Source of the DNA: Torymus aiolomorphi | Taxonomy: Eukaryota; Arthropoda; Insecta; Hymenoptera; Torymidae | Assembly: GCA_036365515.1 (NCBI GenBank) | Contig: CM070877.1 | Location: forward strand, 13,584,601-13,648,600 | Length of the DNA: 64,000 nucleotides | Reading direction: 5' to 3' | Shown: piece by piece, positions 25,133-36,606 of the stretch | Layout: each line of letters begins with the position of its first letter | Position numbering within the stretch: the first letter of the stretch is position 1 | Program-made: the position numbers and the translations under genes | The notes under the pieces: generated by a model | What the model was told of the DNA's origin: nothing | Databases searched by the model: none | Seen by the model: only the letters and a program-made list of their open reading frames with translations

Positions 25133-25790
25133 TCATTAATTCAAACATTTTTGTTCAATTCTCTTAAACCTTTTCCCCCTTTCGACCTAAACAATCACCA
25201 AACCAAACCAACTGTCTCTTTCATCGTCGGATTCAATCCACCTATTAAAAAAAAAAAAAAAGGGAGAGAGATATCCTATCCGTATCACTTAGCCCGACGC
25301 CTTCATAAACCAGAGTTCCAGCAAGATGTCGAATCAGATAGCCCGGGGGCAATCAGGCCGAGATCGCATTTGGCCGGAAAATGAGCGCGCGCTCGCGCAC
25401 CAAAAGGTTTCCGACTTTCCTCTATACGCCCGGGCGCACGGGGCCAACAATCGCTTTAATTGCGACGCCCAGCGGCTATCTGCTTTCCTGCCTTTGCACG
25501 TGTGTGTGCGTGTGTGTGTAGAAGGAGAGAGAGAGTTGCGGATCGATAGGTCGGGCCGAACCGGATGTACATAATACTGGTGGAAAGAGAGAGAGAGAAA
25601 GAGAGTTTTAGATGCTAACTTGCAATTTTTCGAGAAACGGCAGGGGGTGAGAGAGGCAGAATTCAGGAAGTGGAGCTTGAAATTTATGGTTCCGGGAAGT
25701 TTGGGTTATGAAGCGAGTTAGTTGTGATGTGTTCGTCTTTAGGGTTGAGTAGAGGTGGAATAGCGAAATAGTGATTCAGTTTCAAGTCTG
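25133..25790. other. GC island with divergent skew
   Basis: Left shoulder at 25150-25245 C-rich (CCTTTTCCCCCTTTCGACC). Core at 25340-25520. GA tract at 25580-25605. Right shoulder at 25640-25760 G-rich (GGCAGGGGGTGAGAGAGG). Confidence 0.6.
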
Positions 25791-25960
25791 ACTGTTATTT
25801 TCGTTGTTTATGGCTGTGTTGAAGAGGCGTCTTCGATTTTCGATAATTCTATGGTTTAGGTGTAAAAGTATTTGTAATTTCAATTAAATAATAGATCTAT
25901 TTATAAGTTATTGTAAAAAGGTTGATCCTTCATGTTGGATTATGTATAAGGAAGTAAGTG
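25791..25960. other. AT-rich spacer
   Basis: Short spacer between the island and the TTAA element. Nothing recognised. Confidence 0.5.
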
Positions 25961-26117
25961 TTAACCTTTAGAGGGCCAAGATGACGCCTTGAGGCGTCAT
26001 GGTCTGACTCGCCAACATCCGACCTTGGTTTGGTTCTAACTTGGGGACCTCAGATCACTTTTCAGTACAAATTATGAGCTTTTAAAATTTTTGAAATCCC
26101 GGCCCTCTAAGGGTTAA
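25961..26117. mobile_element. 157-bp TTAA-flanked MITE
   Basis: TTAACCTTTAGAGGGCC at the left and GGCCCTCTAAGGGTTAA at the right: imperfect inverted repeats flanked by TTAA, as for piggyBac-like insertions. ATGACGCCTTGAGGCGTCAT at about 25981-26000 is a subterminal hairpin. Size, ends and internal layout match the element at 39905-40060. Confidence 0.88.
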
Positions 26118-27303
26118 TCGAATGTATTATAACCAGTAAATATTACTTAAAACACGTTCTACGAAGTTATTTCTTTCACAAAACTCTAATATTCGCCTAA
26201 TTTTACTCGTGAAATATTAAAAAAATAACTGTTTAATTAGTTAGTTATTCACACGATGTATCTTAACACGCTTACTATCCGTAAAGGACCCTAATTAAAA
26301 TTTCACAATGGATAATCAATTTTTAGCTCAGCCTCGCGGGTAAATGCTTTTGACTTACATTCGACATCTGATCCTAATTTACCTGCTTTGCTCTCGGCCC
26401 GTCACCTTCATATGACGCTTAATTAGGGATTCATAAAACTTGAAACGCGCGTTAATTAATACACATCGTCTTTGTGCAATTAAAAATTCAAAGGCCCGCG
26501 CGCGCGCTCGTCGTATAAAGCTAGCAAGTCCTTCCAGTTTCAATATTTAACCTGTAATCTCCGCGCGAAGGAGCTTCCATGTGCTCATGCCATATTTTCA
26601 TTTATATGGAAATCCATTCGACGCTGAAAGTTTATATTATTTCGTAACGACGCTGCAGGAATATTGCGAAGCTACTGTGCTGCATACAGCAATAAAATAG
26701 GCGTAGGTAGCTGCGAGTATAAGTTTATCAAATTTTACGGGAGGCACAAAAAAATTTAATAGTGTTCCGAGTAAAAAAGAGAAGGCTTTTTTAAAATTCA
26801 TTTTAGCCTCGCGTGTGTTCTATCGTATTTCTTTTGACTTCGAATTTTTCAAATTACGGTTCACTGGGTTACGTAGGAGGACTTTAAACTGGTTGAGCAG
26901 GTTTTGTGTAGAAAATTTCTAGAAATATTTTATATTTAACTCAAAAGTAGAAACTCTTTGGTAAACTATTTCTGTAACCAGTACTTTGAAAGCACTTTAA
27001 AAGTTAACTGGCATAGCTGGAATTAGGTGGTAATGTATCATATATGAGCAATTCTCTAGAACTTTTAACTTTTACAGTACTGTAACATATCTTATGGTTC
27101 TCAGATATTTAGCTATCTAAGTCAAGCAAATATTTATAAAATCCACTTCCAGATTACTGGAATATATTAATATTCCACTACATAGAACTCACTTTTAAAC
27201 AAGGACAAGCTCAATGGGCAATCGGAAAAGGTCCAAATTTAGAGGTATTGCCAGCGTACTTTAGAAAATTTTCATCCTTATTACATCGTTAAAAAAAACT
27301 CTT
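26118..27303. other. AT spacer with weak GC island
   Basis: A weak island at 26320-26580 includes CCGCGCGCGCGCTCG (about 26494). C-rich pieces lie on its left. The rest is AT-rich without gene or repeat. Confidence 0.45.
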
Positions 27304-27459
27304 TTCTTACTCGCCCACCCGAAAGTACGTACTTTCGGCCCGCATCTCCGGGCCGAAAGAGAAACTTTCGCATCCTATTTTAGACCAACCGCGCGCTCTG
27401 ATTGGCTGCCGAAATTTCCTGACCCGCGGCGCTTCAGCGCCCGCGCGCATGCCCGAGGA

Positions 27460-27717
27460 AAGATGTTTGTGCGGTGTGAAGGTTAGACACGTACGAAATA
27501 AACAGAGGAAAGTGCACGGGTGACGAGAAAAAAGTTAGTTGAAATAAAAAGTGGTTTTGTTTGATCGTGGTTATTGTTTTTTAAACGTATGGACGGGAGC
27601 GTCCGAGAAAAATATGTTTGTGCGGTGTGAAGGTTAGACACGTACGAAATAGACAGAGGAAAGTGCATGTGTGACGAGAAAAAAGAGTTAATTGAAATAA
27701 AAAGTGGTGTTGTCTTT
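27460..27717. repeat. Direct duplication, 149-bp period
   Basis: TGTTTGTGCGGTGTGAAGGT and the following 85 or so bases occur at 27463-27560 and 27612-27717 with only a few differences. The copies are separated by about 45 unique bases. Confidence 0.92.
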
Positions 27718-27737
27718 TTTTAATGAATGTGTTTCTG

Positions 27738-27806
27738 ATGCCCGCCCCGACCAGCAAAACCTCGGCTTCGCCTCGGTCTTGCAAATGTCGGGCGGGCATC
27801 AGACCA
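27738..27806. repeat. Hairpin with TTC-loop apex
   Basis: TGATGCCCGCCC at the left pairs with GGGCGGGCATCA at the right. The apex CCTCGGCTTCGCCTCGG repeats the layout of the hairpins at 25009-25128 and 28034-28175. Confidence 0.85.
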
Positions 27807-28033
27807 TCTGTACAATAGCGAAAGTAGCAGACGCCCAAAAAACCAGCTCTCTACGCCGGGCCGAAAGAAAAAACAGTCGGTAATATCGACCGAGCTACCC
27901 AAAGCGGCCGACAGAGGCACTACTATCGAGCGGGCCGAAAGAAAAACTAACACTCAAACACAGCTAGCAGACGACAACGCAATTTTATCAATTATTTAAC
28001 AATTACAGAACGTACTTTCGGCCGGGGAGTAAG

Positions 28034-28175
28034 AAAAATAGTATACAATACTTGGACCGGAAATTGGATGCCCTGGCCGTGCGTTATGACGCCCCCGGCT
28101 TCGCCTCGGGCGTCATACCACGCACGGCCCGGAAATCCAATTTCCGGCCCACGTATCGTAATATACTATTTATAA
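28034..28175. mobile_element. 142-bp hairpin element abutting the TIR element
   Basis: AATAGTATACAATAC...GGACCGGAAATTGGAT on the left is mirrored by ATCCAATTTCCGG...GTAATATACTATT on the right. Inner stem GGCCGTGCG/CGCACGGCC and ATGACGCCC/GGGCGTCAT. Apex CCGGCTTCGCCTCGG. It starts exactly where the preceding element ends, so it is either a target-site insertion or one composite element. The plus frame at 28052-28438 runs through this hairpin and is not a gene. Confidence 0.82.
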
Positions 28176-28979
28176 ATGCTTTACTAACTTTTTTAGGCTA
28201 TTATCCCTTGTTTAGTATTCGAAAATATGTTGTCGAATTGAATGTGCCTACCTTTAAAAAAAAGTGCATAGCATTGTCTCTGCGACGCTGTATTTTGGTA
28301 AAAATAAAAAACAAACTTTTTTTGTCGATTAAAAAAAAACTTTTATGTTTTTTCAACTTTCTGGGGCTTAAATTACTCGTCTTGGAAAGACGAACAAAAT
28401 GTGACTTTGGATATAAGTGTGCCTCTTATGAAATGTGAATTATGATACTAAAGCACACGATGCCGTCGATGTGCACCTCGCCTAAAAAATTATCATTTTT
28501 TGGTGGCACACATAAACAACGGTAAATAGGCCTAATTTGAGTATTGCTGTTTTTTCTACATACATTTTCTTGAACTAATTCACCGGGTGTCTAACGAAAT
28601 TGGATTTATTTTTTTTTAAATTAAAAAAGAAAGTGCTTGTAAGGCAGTTTTACATGCATTCACTCACGCTTATTCGTATGTGCATAAGCATACAATATTA
28701 AAAAACTATGTTTAAAAATAAGGAGCACACCCTTTTTATTGTTATTTGGGGTACCTAGAACAGAAAAAAATGAGTTTTGTGAATGTGCCTCAACATTAAA
28801 TTTTGAAATTTCTATTTAGCTAAAAGTTAACAGTTCCGACAGTCCTAAATACGGTATTCATGGCAATTGCGTAAATTAATCACAGTAAATAAAATAATCG
28901 CAACAATTCGTTTGAAATTGTTAAGGTCATCGCGAAATTCATATATAAAATAGTAAATTATAAATACATATATTATTCT
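28176..28979. other. AT-rich spacer, no gene
   Basis: AT-rich with poly-A/T runs. Nothing recognised. Confidence 0.55.
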
Positions 28980-29177
28980 TCAATTTAAATATCAGAAAAT
29001 AATTCATTCGAACCCCGTCAGATTAATTCTCACGATAAATAGGAAGAAATATAAATCTTCTTAAAAATCACTCGAGATCAACGATATCTCAATAGCAACT
29101 GAAAACACACCACCTGCCAGCTCGCTCACGCAACTTTAGGCACGTGTGTTTGCTCTTGGAGCTCTTCAGTGACGGGC

Positions 29178-29260
<83 letters not shown>

Positions 29261-29600
29261 GCAGCACAAGATGAAAACAACGCGTGCATGCACACGAGCG
29301 TTGCTTTATTTTCAGAGTCAACTGCGGAGAGCGAGTGAGCCGCTGTATATATGGGAGAGGCACGAAAGTGAACCGCTGGAAAGGGACACCCGGATGAAAC
29401 TGTTATGAGATACATGTGTGCGGATGTGCCGGGTTTTGATGAAGTTTTCGGCGGTTTATTTTCGCGTTGCGCAAACGTTCCAGCATAGGGATTTCCGGAT
29501 GAGGGGTGTGCGTGTGTGTTGTGGTCTCGTTATGGCTGGGTAAAGGTGCAAGAGGTTTTCGGGGATAAATGGGATTTGGTTGATAAGCGTGGTTTTAAAG
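28980..29600. other. GC island with GA tract
   Basis: The left part contains C-rich ACACACCACCTGCCAGCTCG. (GA)n in the core. The right shoulder at 29405-29590 is G/T-rich (GGATGAGGGGTGTGCGTGTG). Frames over the GA run are low complexity. Confidence 0.58.
29184..29258. repeat. (GA)37 microsatellite
   Basis: Pure GA run of about 75 bp. Confidence 0.97.
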
Positions 29601-30103
29601 TCGCGTTTGAATGAAAATGATGATTTAGCGTTATAAATAAAGTAGATAAAGATGTCTGTTTTATGTGAGTATTTTAAAAATTTTACTTCAAAAGTTTTGT
29701 CACTGGATTTCCTGTTTTTCAAGATTTAAATAAATTAGTAAAAAAAAGAATTAGTTATTCATTCAGCTGTTCATTTAACCTAAAAGGAGCTTTTATAGAG
29801 ACATGTAGATTTAACGACTATTATTCTACTTATTCTTCGTATTTCGTGGAAAATTCATTTCAAATAATTATCGAGGTTGCCTTTATTTAATATTTTATAG
29901 AAAGGAAATTGAAGTCGCCCATTTCTGAATGAACTGCATTATAAAATGTTTCATTATTTTCTTTGAACTTGTAACCGTATCACATATTGTTTGTGAAATT
30001 TAATCAAACGGTATTATTTTACTCCTATAACATATATACTTTATTAAACAGGAGCTTTATATTTGCTAGCCTTATTATAAAACTTCTTGTGAATTATGTT
30101 TTG
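29601..30103. other. AT-rich spacer, no gene
   Basis: Nothing recognised. Confidence 0.5.
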
Positions 30104-30584
30104 TAAATGGGTAACTTCATGTCAACTGTTCAGCTCAAAATTTTAAAATTGCTCCAAATTTTTTTACTCATTCCAAATTAGCTCCAAAACACAAATATAA
30201 TGTTTCAGAGCGAAATATGCAATCATTCTGAAGTTACAATTAATTGAAAATTTGAAAATTTTGAATTTTTTCATAAATCTTCAATTTATATGATTTTTTA
30301 ACTCAAAAACTTGAAACTTTTCTACTTACAATTTGCAAACTTTTTCCCATTTAATGTACTATACAAAAAGTTTCAAGTTTTTGAGTTAAAAAAATCATAT
30401 AAATTGAAGATTTATGAAAAAATTCAAAATTTTCAAATTTTCAATTAATTGTAACTTTAGAACGATTGCATATTTTGCTCTAAAACTTTATATTTGTGTT
30501 TTGGGGCTAATTTTGAATGAGTAAAAAAATTTGGAGCAATTTTAAAATTTTAAGCTGAACAGTTGACATAAAGTTACCCCTATA
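30104..30584. mobile_element. 481-bp foldback element
   Basis: TAAATGGGTAACTTCATGTC at the left is mirrored by GACATAAAGTTACCCCTATA at the right. Near-identical arms of about 210 bp (for example AACTCAAAAACTTGAAACTT) surround a loop at about 30325-30365. Likely TA at both ends. No coding capacity. Confidence 0.85.
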
Positions 30585-30919
30585 TATTTGATATTGTTCG
30601 TTGTTTAAACATGCATTACAGTAATTTTGTAATATTTATTAACGTGAATGACATTTACAAAAATACCTTCGAAATGTAAAAGCAGTTTGAAGTATGAACT
30701 TCCAGTTTTTAACTTTTTGCTTCATTGACTAAAATAAATGAACTTTTCTACAATTAACGTATCTCTAATGTTATATCTTTTTGCTAATAAAGAATCATTC
30801 CACAACAAATAATAATTTCTTTTCAATTTGTCTACCTTTATCAAAGTCAATTCATTAATTCAAATAAAAAACAGTACTATGATCGATTACACTACTAGTA
30901 ACACTAATCTATAAATATT
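30585..30919. other. AT-rich spacer, no gene
   Basis: Nothing recognised. Confidence 0.5.
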
Positions 30920-31640
30920 TTTCAACAATGATATTCATGTATGCCCACATGCACAATTCATACATTTCCAATGCCCACATTCCAATTCGAAAACTGAACC
31001 TACAGTCATACCCGCAATGCAAATCGCACACATCGGTCAACCTGCCCATCCCAATTTTCCCCCTGTCAAAAACCTGAAATCCCGACGTATTACCGGTCGA
31101 TACATCAGCGCAACGGCGCTTAATGATCCGGAATGACGACTACGTACACCCGCGTGCACGCAATTCGAAATTAATCAGACGCAGGCGCGCGCGCAGTGCA
31201 GCCATAGCATTCCGTAATATCACGGTTTAATTTTAGTGCGTTATAATACCCTCCGCCAGTTAATTTCAAGCCGCCGACGCCGCCACAGCTGCTTCTATCC
31301 CGCTTAAATATAGTTTCCGCGTTTCGTTCCCCGTGCGGCGATGCGGGTTACGTATTCCGGGTGTATTAGACTTTGTTCTGCAGTGCGCGCACGCGTGCGT
31401 GTCTATTTACCAATTCAAATTTTGACGTCAATAATATTTTGGAGGGGCTGCTTATGGTCGTTTTAATTTGGCGAGCCGAACGTGGAGCGCGCGCGCGGTA
31501 TTCTAATTTTGCGCGCGGGGCTGGGCTGGGCTACCTATGCGTTTGTTTTTCGGATATTCAGAGAGGTTTCCTGGAACGATTGTTTTGCTCAATATTTGCG
31601 CCGGCGTATTATTAATGTTTATGATGGTTTGGTTGTGTAG
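30920..31640. other. GC island with divergent skew
   Basis: Left shoulder at 30940-31080 strongly C-rich (CCTGCCCATCCCAATTTTCC). CpG core at 31090-31520 with GCGCGCGCGC strings. Right shoulder at 31500-31640 G/T-rich (GGGGCTGGGCTGGGCTACC). Confidence 0.62.
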
Positions 31641-32318
31641 AATTTCGTTCAAAATTATGAAAAATTGTAAAACTATTGTTTGGTCAAATGGAGATTTTTA
31701 AACTAATTACATAAAGATTATGTTCGGCATTTTCTCTACGAAATTTCCTAAAGTTGCACACAGTTCCATTCAGCATTGCCTCTATATTTTTTAAGCTAAA
31801 TGTCTTTTCGCTTTCTAAACAATGCAGCAAGTCTCGAAAGTTTTCTTTTGGGAGCGAAAATTTATATCGCATTCCGTTCATTTTATTACTCGAATTTCTC
31901 GCGCTATTTTTAAAGCAGAAGTATATTTCATCGTCACCTGAAATATCGCGAAACTTCTTTCCATATTTTTATTCCGGCTCTTGCAACCACACATCCCAAA
32001 CACTTTTAAACACAACTTTTTGAAATCGCACGTAACCAATGAAAACAATATCTTATTGCAGATACGACGAGACATGACAACATGCTATCCGAGTGCTTTC
32101 GAAGGAGTGACATAACAAGGCGACGTGACAGCGGACTCAACGAGAGTGTGAAAAAGTGTCCGACACGCGTTTGACTGAAACCATTCGACTGGCGCCTACG
32201 AAAGTTACGAGTGCGTGGGCGAGACGCGCGACTGTTGCGGATCACAAACTTTTATGTCCGCGGTTGTAGCAAGTGCTGATGGGAAACGTAAGTCGCTCTT
32301 TTCATTGATTCAAAAGTA
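31641..32318. other. AT spacer and small GC island
   Basis: 31641-32040 is AT-rich with overlapping short frames on both strands and no domain. 32070-32250 is a small CpG patch (CGAGACGCGCGACTG). Confidence 0.45.
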
Positions 32319-32933
32319 CACTGAGAGAAGAATATTGTTACTGTTAACATATTTATCTCTTTGAAATACAACTATTTGACATGTTTAAGGATAAAATGTG
32401 ATATTGTAATAGTTACAATATCTATATTAACTAATAACTTATTCAGATTTGAAAGTAGCTGATGGTAGACGTTCTTGTGAATTGTAGTTTTTGAATCTAA
32501 TAGCCAATTTTCTACCAGGATGATGTTGTTATATAACAAAAAGGTTTGAAATAAAAACTCCATTTAGTTTTTTACTCCAACGTTTGGGACATTTTTATTA
32601 TTTATTTTCCTCATCGGGATAAACAATAAAAATGTCCGAAACGTTGGAGTAAAAAAATAAATGATGTTTTTATTTCAAACCTTTTTATTATATAACAACA
32701 TCATCTTGGTAGAAAATTGGCTATTAGATTAAAAAACTACAATTCACAAGAACTTCTACCATCAGCTACTTTCAAAATTTTATTACAATATTAATGTTCT
32801 CAGGTAACATATTGAAATAACTGTTAACATGGCATTATAACTGTTACAATGCCCTTAATTAGTCATATTCAAGCATACGCATGTTAACAGGTTACAATGC
32901 CATGTTAACAGTAAACAAATCCTTTTCTCAGCG
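32319..32933. mobile_element. 615-bp foldback element at a TA site
   Basis: Flanked by TA on both sides. CACTGAGAGAAG at the left against CTTTTCTCAGCG at the right. Near-identical arms at 32445-32570 and 32647-32775, including AATTGGCTATTAGATT. Subterminal CTGTTAAC/CATGTTAACA motifs recur near 32341, 32820, 32880 and 32902. TA duplication suggests Tc1/mariner-type mobilisation. No transposase. Confidence 0.85.
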
Positions 32934-33480
32934 TAGTATTTGTAGATTATTCGGTAGTATAATGGTGTATTTTTTGCCGTCTGTGGATGGAATACCTTGA
33001 TAAGGCGGAATTTTTCAAATATTAATTTTATTATTACTAATTGGTTCGTGATATAAAATATTGTCCGTTTTGAATTCAATTTCAATTTCTTTTTCAGATA
33101 TTTGCTGTTAATTAAAATTAAAAATGAAAACAACGAAGCGTTTTCTTCATTAGAAACGTTCGATGAAATACAATGTTATGAAAATGTTATAAACACTCCG
33201 TTATTATAACCTTTGTTTTTAAAACAAAGTCAACGGTGATGCTTTCCATGACAAATTGAATAAATAAACTCTTTCTCACTCTCGTTCATATTGAATTTCA
33301 TCGTACGCCTTTGCACAATAAAATTCCATTTTCATTATGAAATATTATTTGGATAATTATTATTTTTGGAATTTCTTTGAATTCACATTTCTTGAGAGAA
33401 TTTCCGTTTAATCTGCACATCAAACAAAAATTCTCAATAAAATTCTTCAAAAAGAAATAATTACTTTAAAACACGATTTT
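32934..33480. other. AT-rich spacer, no gene
   Basis: A 92-residue minus frame at 32855-33133 is AT-driven. Nothing recognised. Confidence 0.5.
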
Positions 33481-33846
33481 TCTCGCTACCATCCATGCAA
33501 AAATTCAAAACTTTCTTACATCAATCTTCAAAACGACGATTTTACCATGACGACATGCCAACTTAAAGCCGCAATCAAGCAAGAAAAAAACTTTTCCAAG
33601 ATTACGCTCACAAGTGAGCAAGACACTCGTCAGAGTACGAGTGAGAGAGAAAGCGCACCGCGGGCAAAGCCCATTATGATAAACACGGAGCGAACTTGCC
33701 CGCACCCGAGAATTCCTGCCGCCCGCGCGTGCGAAACTCAATTTTCCGCGAGAGATGGGCGCGCACGCGCGCAACTTTGAGTTATTGCCGCGGCGCTACA
33801 CCGACGTTGGCCTGCAAAGCTGCTTTCCATCGAATTTCCGTCCTCC

Positions 33847-33898
<52 letters not shown>

Positions 33899-33970
33899 TG
33901 TGTGTGTGAGACCGGGAGAGAATTGGCCTCCTTAATAACGACAAATTCAAGTACGATCATTCGATGATAA
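33481..33970. other. GC island with GA tract
   Basis: Core at 33600-33800 (GCGCACGCGCGCAAC). The GA tract lies to its right. The left side is A/C-rich. Confidence 0.55.
33850..33894. repeat. (GA)n microsatellite
   Basis: Pure GA run of about 45 bp followed by a short GT run. Confidence 0.96.
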
Positions 33971-34282
33971 ATTTTGAGGAAAACGTATTTTGATGAAAAT
34001 CGATTTTGTTTTCAACACCCAGTCTGTATAAAAAAACGAAACCTATTATGCAGGTAATTAGCATTCTATTGATGAAAAATATACAAAATATGTGTATAGG
34101 AATATAATTTTAAGTTTTAAGAAAACGTACAAGAAAATCGTCTAGGCGTAGCAGTTCTTAAACTGTGTCTTTCTGTATTCGGTATACGTGTACCGCTATA
34201 CATTAACTATGACGCAAACTTGCATTAAACTTTTATAAACTCTCGCTGCCGCACTCTCAAAAGTTTATCTTCTCTCGTGAAT
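33971..34282. other. AT-rich spacer
   Basis: Nothing recognised. Confidence 0.45.
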
Positions 34283-34411
34283 ATATTTCATTTAACTATT
34301 ACAAAATACAATATTACGAGTTCTAAACATTTTTCGAACAATATTTCATTTAACTACCACAAAATACAATATTACGAGTTCTAAACATTTTTCGAACAAT
34401 ATTTCATTTAT
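34283..34411. repeat. Tandem repeat, 58 bp x 2.2
   Basis: ATATTTCATTTAACTANNAC through TTTTTCGAACA repeats at 34283 and 34341, with a partial third copy from 34399. The copies are almost identical, so the duplication looks recent. Confidence 0.92.
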
Positions 34412-34439
34412 GAATCATAGACAAAACACGCATTTACAC

Positions 34440-35030
34440 ATTTTGCTCGATCCAATCTCAAAATACTAAAAGCACCATCTACTAGACTATTTGGAACCAC
34501 TATCTACCCATACACCTAACAGTCGGCAATTTCGCCATCATCATTATTAAATTTCACGCAGCTCGATCTCCCGCCAAAATTCCGCTCGCCCATTAATCAC
34601 TCCCAAGTCACCGAACGACCATAGCACGTTCTTCTCTGTGCATAGCTTCTCGCGCAGGCGCACACACATACTGCACGATGCAAAATTAAGGCTGCAACTA
34701 CACCACAGCCATCGCCCGGAATTGCTCTTTCTCCCGGCGACGCGTGTCTCTCCCTCCCTCCCATTCGAAAATACGCTATTTTCGCGCTTGTCTCTTCTCC
34801 AAGAAAGAGAGAGTGAGTGTCGCTGAACCCGGCCGGGTCACGCGAGAGCCAGCCAAAAGGAAGACGCACGCGCTGCGGTCGTAGTTTCTTCCGAGTGGTT
34901 TTCTTTGATTAAACGGGGATGGGTTCGCGCACAACTGCGAAGGGGCTATCGTATGACGTGGACAGCCTTTTGTGTTTTACGCGCTGGAAGGGAAATTGAA
35001 ATAAGTGTATGTGTGAGTTACTACTTGTTG
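34440..35030. other. GC island with divergent skew
   Basis: Left shoulder at 34440-34620 A/C-rich (CCACTATCTACCCATACACC). Core at 34640-34900. Right shoulder at 34910-35020 G-rich (GGGGATGGGTTCGCGC). Confidence 0.6.
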
Positions 35031-35399
35031 ATTCCGAAAAAGCAAATGAAAAGTTGCGTTTTTTTTTTATATTTTCCTTAAAATTATTCAATTTTTGAAA
35101 AAATGCGAGACCAGAATATTTTTAATTGTTCATGATTTTTTTAGTATAGTTTGTGATATGAGAGAGAAGTAGAAATAAATGCGGAAGATGTGGCTTGAAA
35201 AAATGTCACCACTTATGGGAATGCAAAAGTAGATCTTCTTTGTTTATTTTCTCACATTAATGTTCGAATTTATAGAATTAAAAAAAACAATCATTTGATA
35301 GATACATACTTGTTACGAAATAACAATATATTTATTTGTAAACATAATATTTCTGTTTCCATTAGTTAAAAACAAAAGCCTTTATATTCAACAAGCTTA
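35031..35399. other. AT-rich spacer, no gene
   Basis: Nothing recognised. Confidence 0.5.
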
Positions 35400-35959
35400 C
35401 GAGTATGCCATTACCTTAATCGAGCTTAAAATCCACTTAAGAGATTTAATGACCCTATAAATCACTCAATCGAGCCCCCGACTATTTTTCCTGCAACATT
35501 ACTAGCATTTTTGTTATTTCTCCAAACAGTCGTCAAAGACCAAATGCGACGTGCGAGCCGCAACCATAAAACCCCGCTTGTAGCCGTTCCAAGGGTAAAG
35601 ATTTATCTCCGCGGGCGGCCGCTCCACAGTTTGCTGCTCCAATCTTTTGGACGCGTATAATACGAAAGGCACACTCATGTGTTTTTCTTTTTTATCTCCC
35701 CTTCTTCTATCGCATCGGCGAGACGACGCGACGACTCGGAAGCCAAAGCCCTTCGACCGTCGTTTTCTCCGTCTGGCGCAGAGAGAAAGGACGAGTGTAA
35801 GTGCGACGACACGACGTATTGCGAAGACAGAATGAGACAGAGAGAGGAGGAAAGTTTTGACTTGACGGATCGATCGCAATTTCTAAAATTGTCGTGCGAT
35901 TAACGAGCTTTCAATGCCCCTGCACTTTTTTTCCAAAGAGGCGAAATCTAGGTCACCGC

Positions 35960-36004
<45 letters not shown>

Positions 36005-36230
36005 GAGCGCACACTTGTCGATCGCCCTTCAAAGTTTTCGCGCCCATTTTTTTGTGAACGCGGTATAAGGAAGAATAAGAAGGAGCGAGAGGCTGTAGTT
36101 ATTTGCGCGGGTTTATTTCGGGGAGGATTGGGTGTGAAGTTCGATCGGCGGTGTGTTTGATGGAGTTTTGAGTGAAGAGGTGGTTTTAAACAGGCGGCTA
36201 CGGTACAGGGAATGGTTAAAAATAATTTTC
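35400..36230. other. GC island with GA tract
   Basis: Left shoulder at 35400-35500 A/C-rich. Core at 35520-35830 with many CGACGACGC strings. GA tract at 35962. Right shoulder at 36110-36220 G-rich (GGGGAGGATTGGGTGTGAAG). The minus frame at 35514-35879 has no domain. Confidence 0.6.
35962..36002. repeat. (GA)20 microsatellite
   Basis: Pure GA run of about 41 bp. Confidence 0.96.
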
Positions 36231-36429
36231 TTGTGGCTGAAGTTTTGAAGTCTATTTGTAGGTGAAATTATTTCAGCTCAATTTAAGAATAAATAGACAG
36301 TGTTCAAGTGGTTGAGAAATATGTGAAAACGGGGTAGTTTTTAGAAGGATTCTGATTAAAATGAATTTATCGCATGAATTCATGATGTACCAGAAATTCG
36401 GGAACGTTTGACGTCCGCAACCGAATTGC

Positions 36430-36606
36430 AAACTTATTTTTTTTTTGTTACAATTTGGGGAATTATCGAGCCCGACTTTTTTCTCGAAAATTGTTTACGT
36501 CGCGCACCCTGCGAGCTTCGTGGAAGCTCGGGTCACGACTCGGCCGCCGGGCCGCACCTTCAAACTTGAGGGGAGGGGAGCGAGCCGTCCGCAGCCCCAG
36601 CAGCTG
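36430..36606. other. GC island fragment left of a transposon
   Basis: GC-rich (CGGCCGCCGGGCCGCACC). The island appears to resume at 37157 beyond the inserted element. Confidence 0.45.

Larger units (their letters stand above)
27304..28034. mobile_element. 730-bp TIR element, GC-rich, tandem repeat inside
   Basis: TTCTTACTCGCCCACCCGAA near 27303 is mirrored by TTCGGCCGGGGAGTAAGAA ending at 28034, followed by a second inverted match around ACGTACTTTCGG. The interior has a CG-rich segment with CCAAC and ATTGG strings at about 27385-27405, a 149-bp tandem duplication, a hairpin at 27738-27806 and five copies of CGGGCCGAAAG or close variants in both orientations. Small frames on the minus strand have no recognisable domain. 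Could be a non-autonomous transposon or a captured promoter/exon. Confidence 0.7.

Noticed and set aside
28052..28438. 128-residue plus frame
   Set aside because: Starts inside a perfect hairpin element and runs into AT-rich DNA. No domain.
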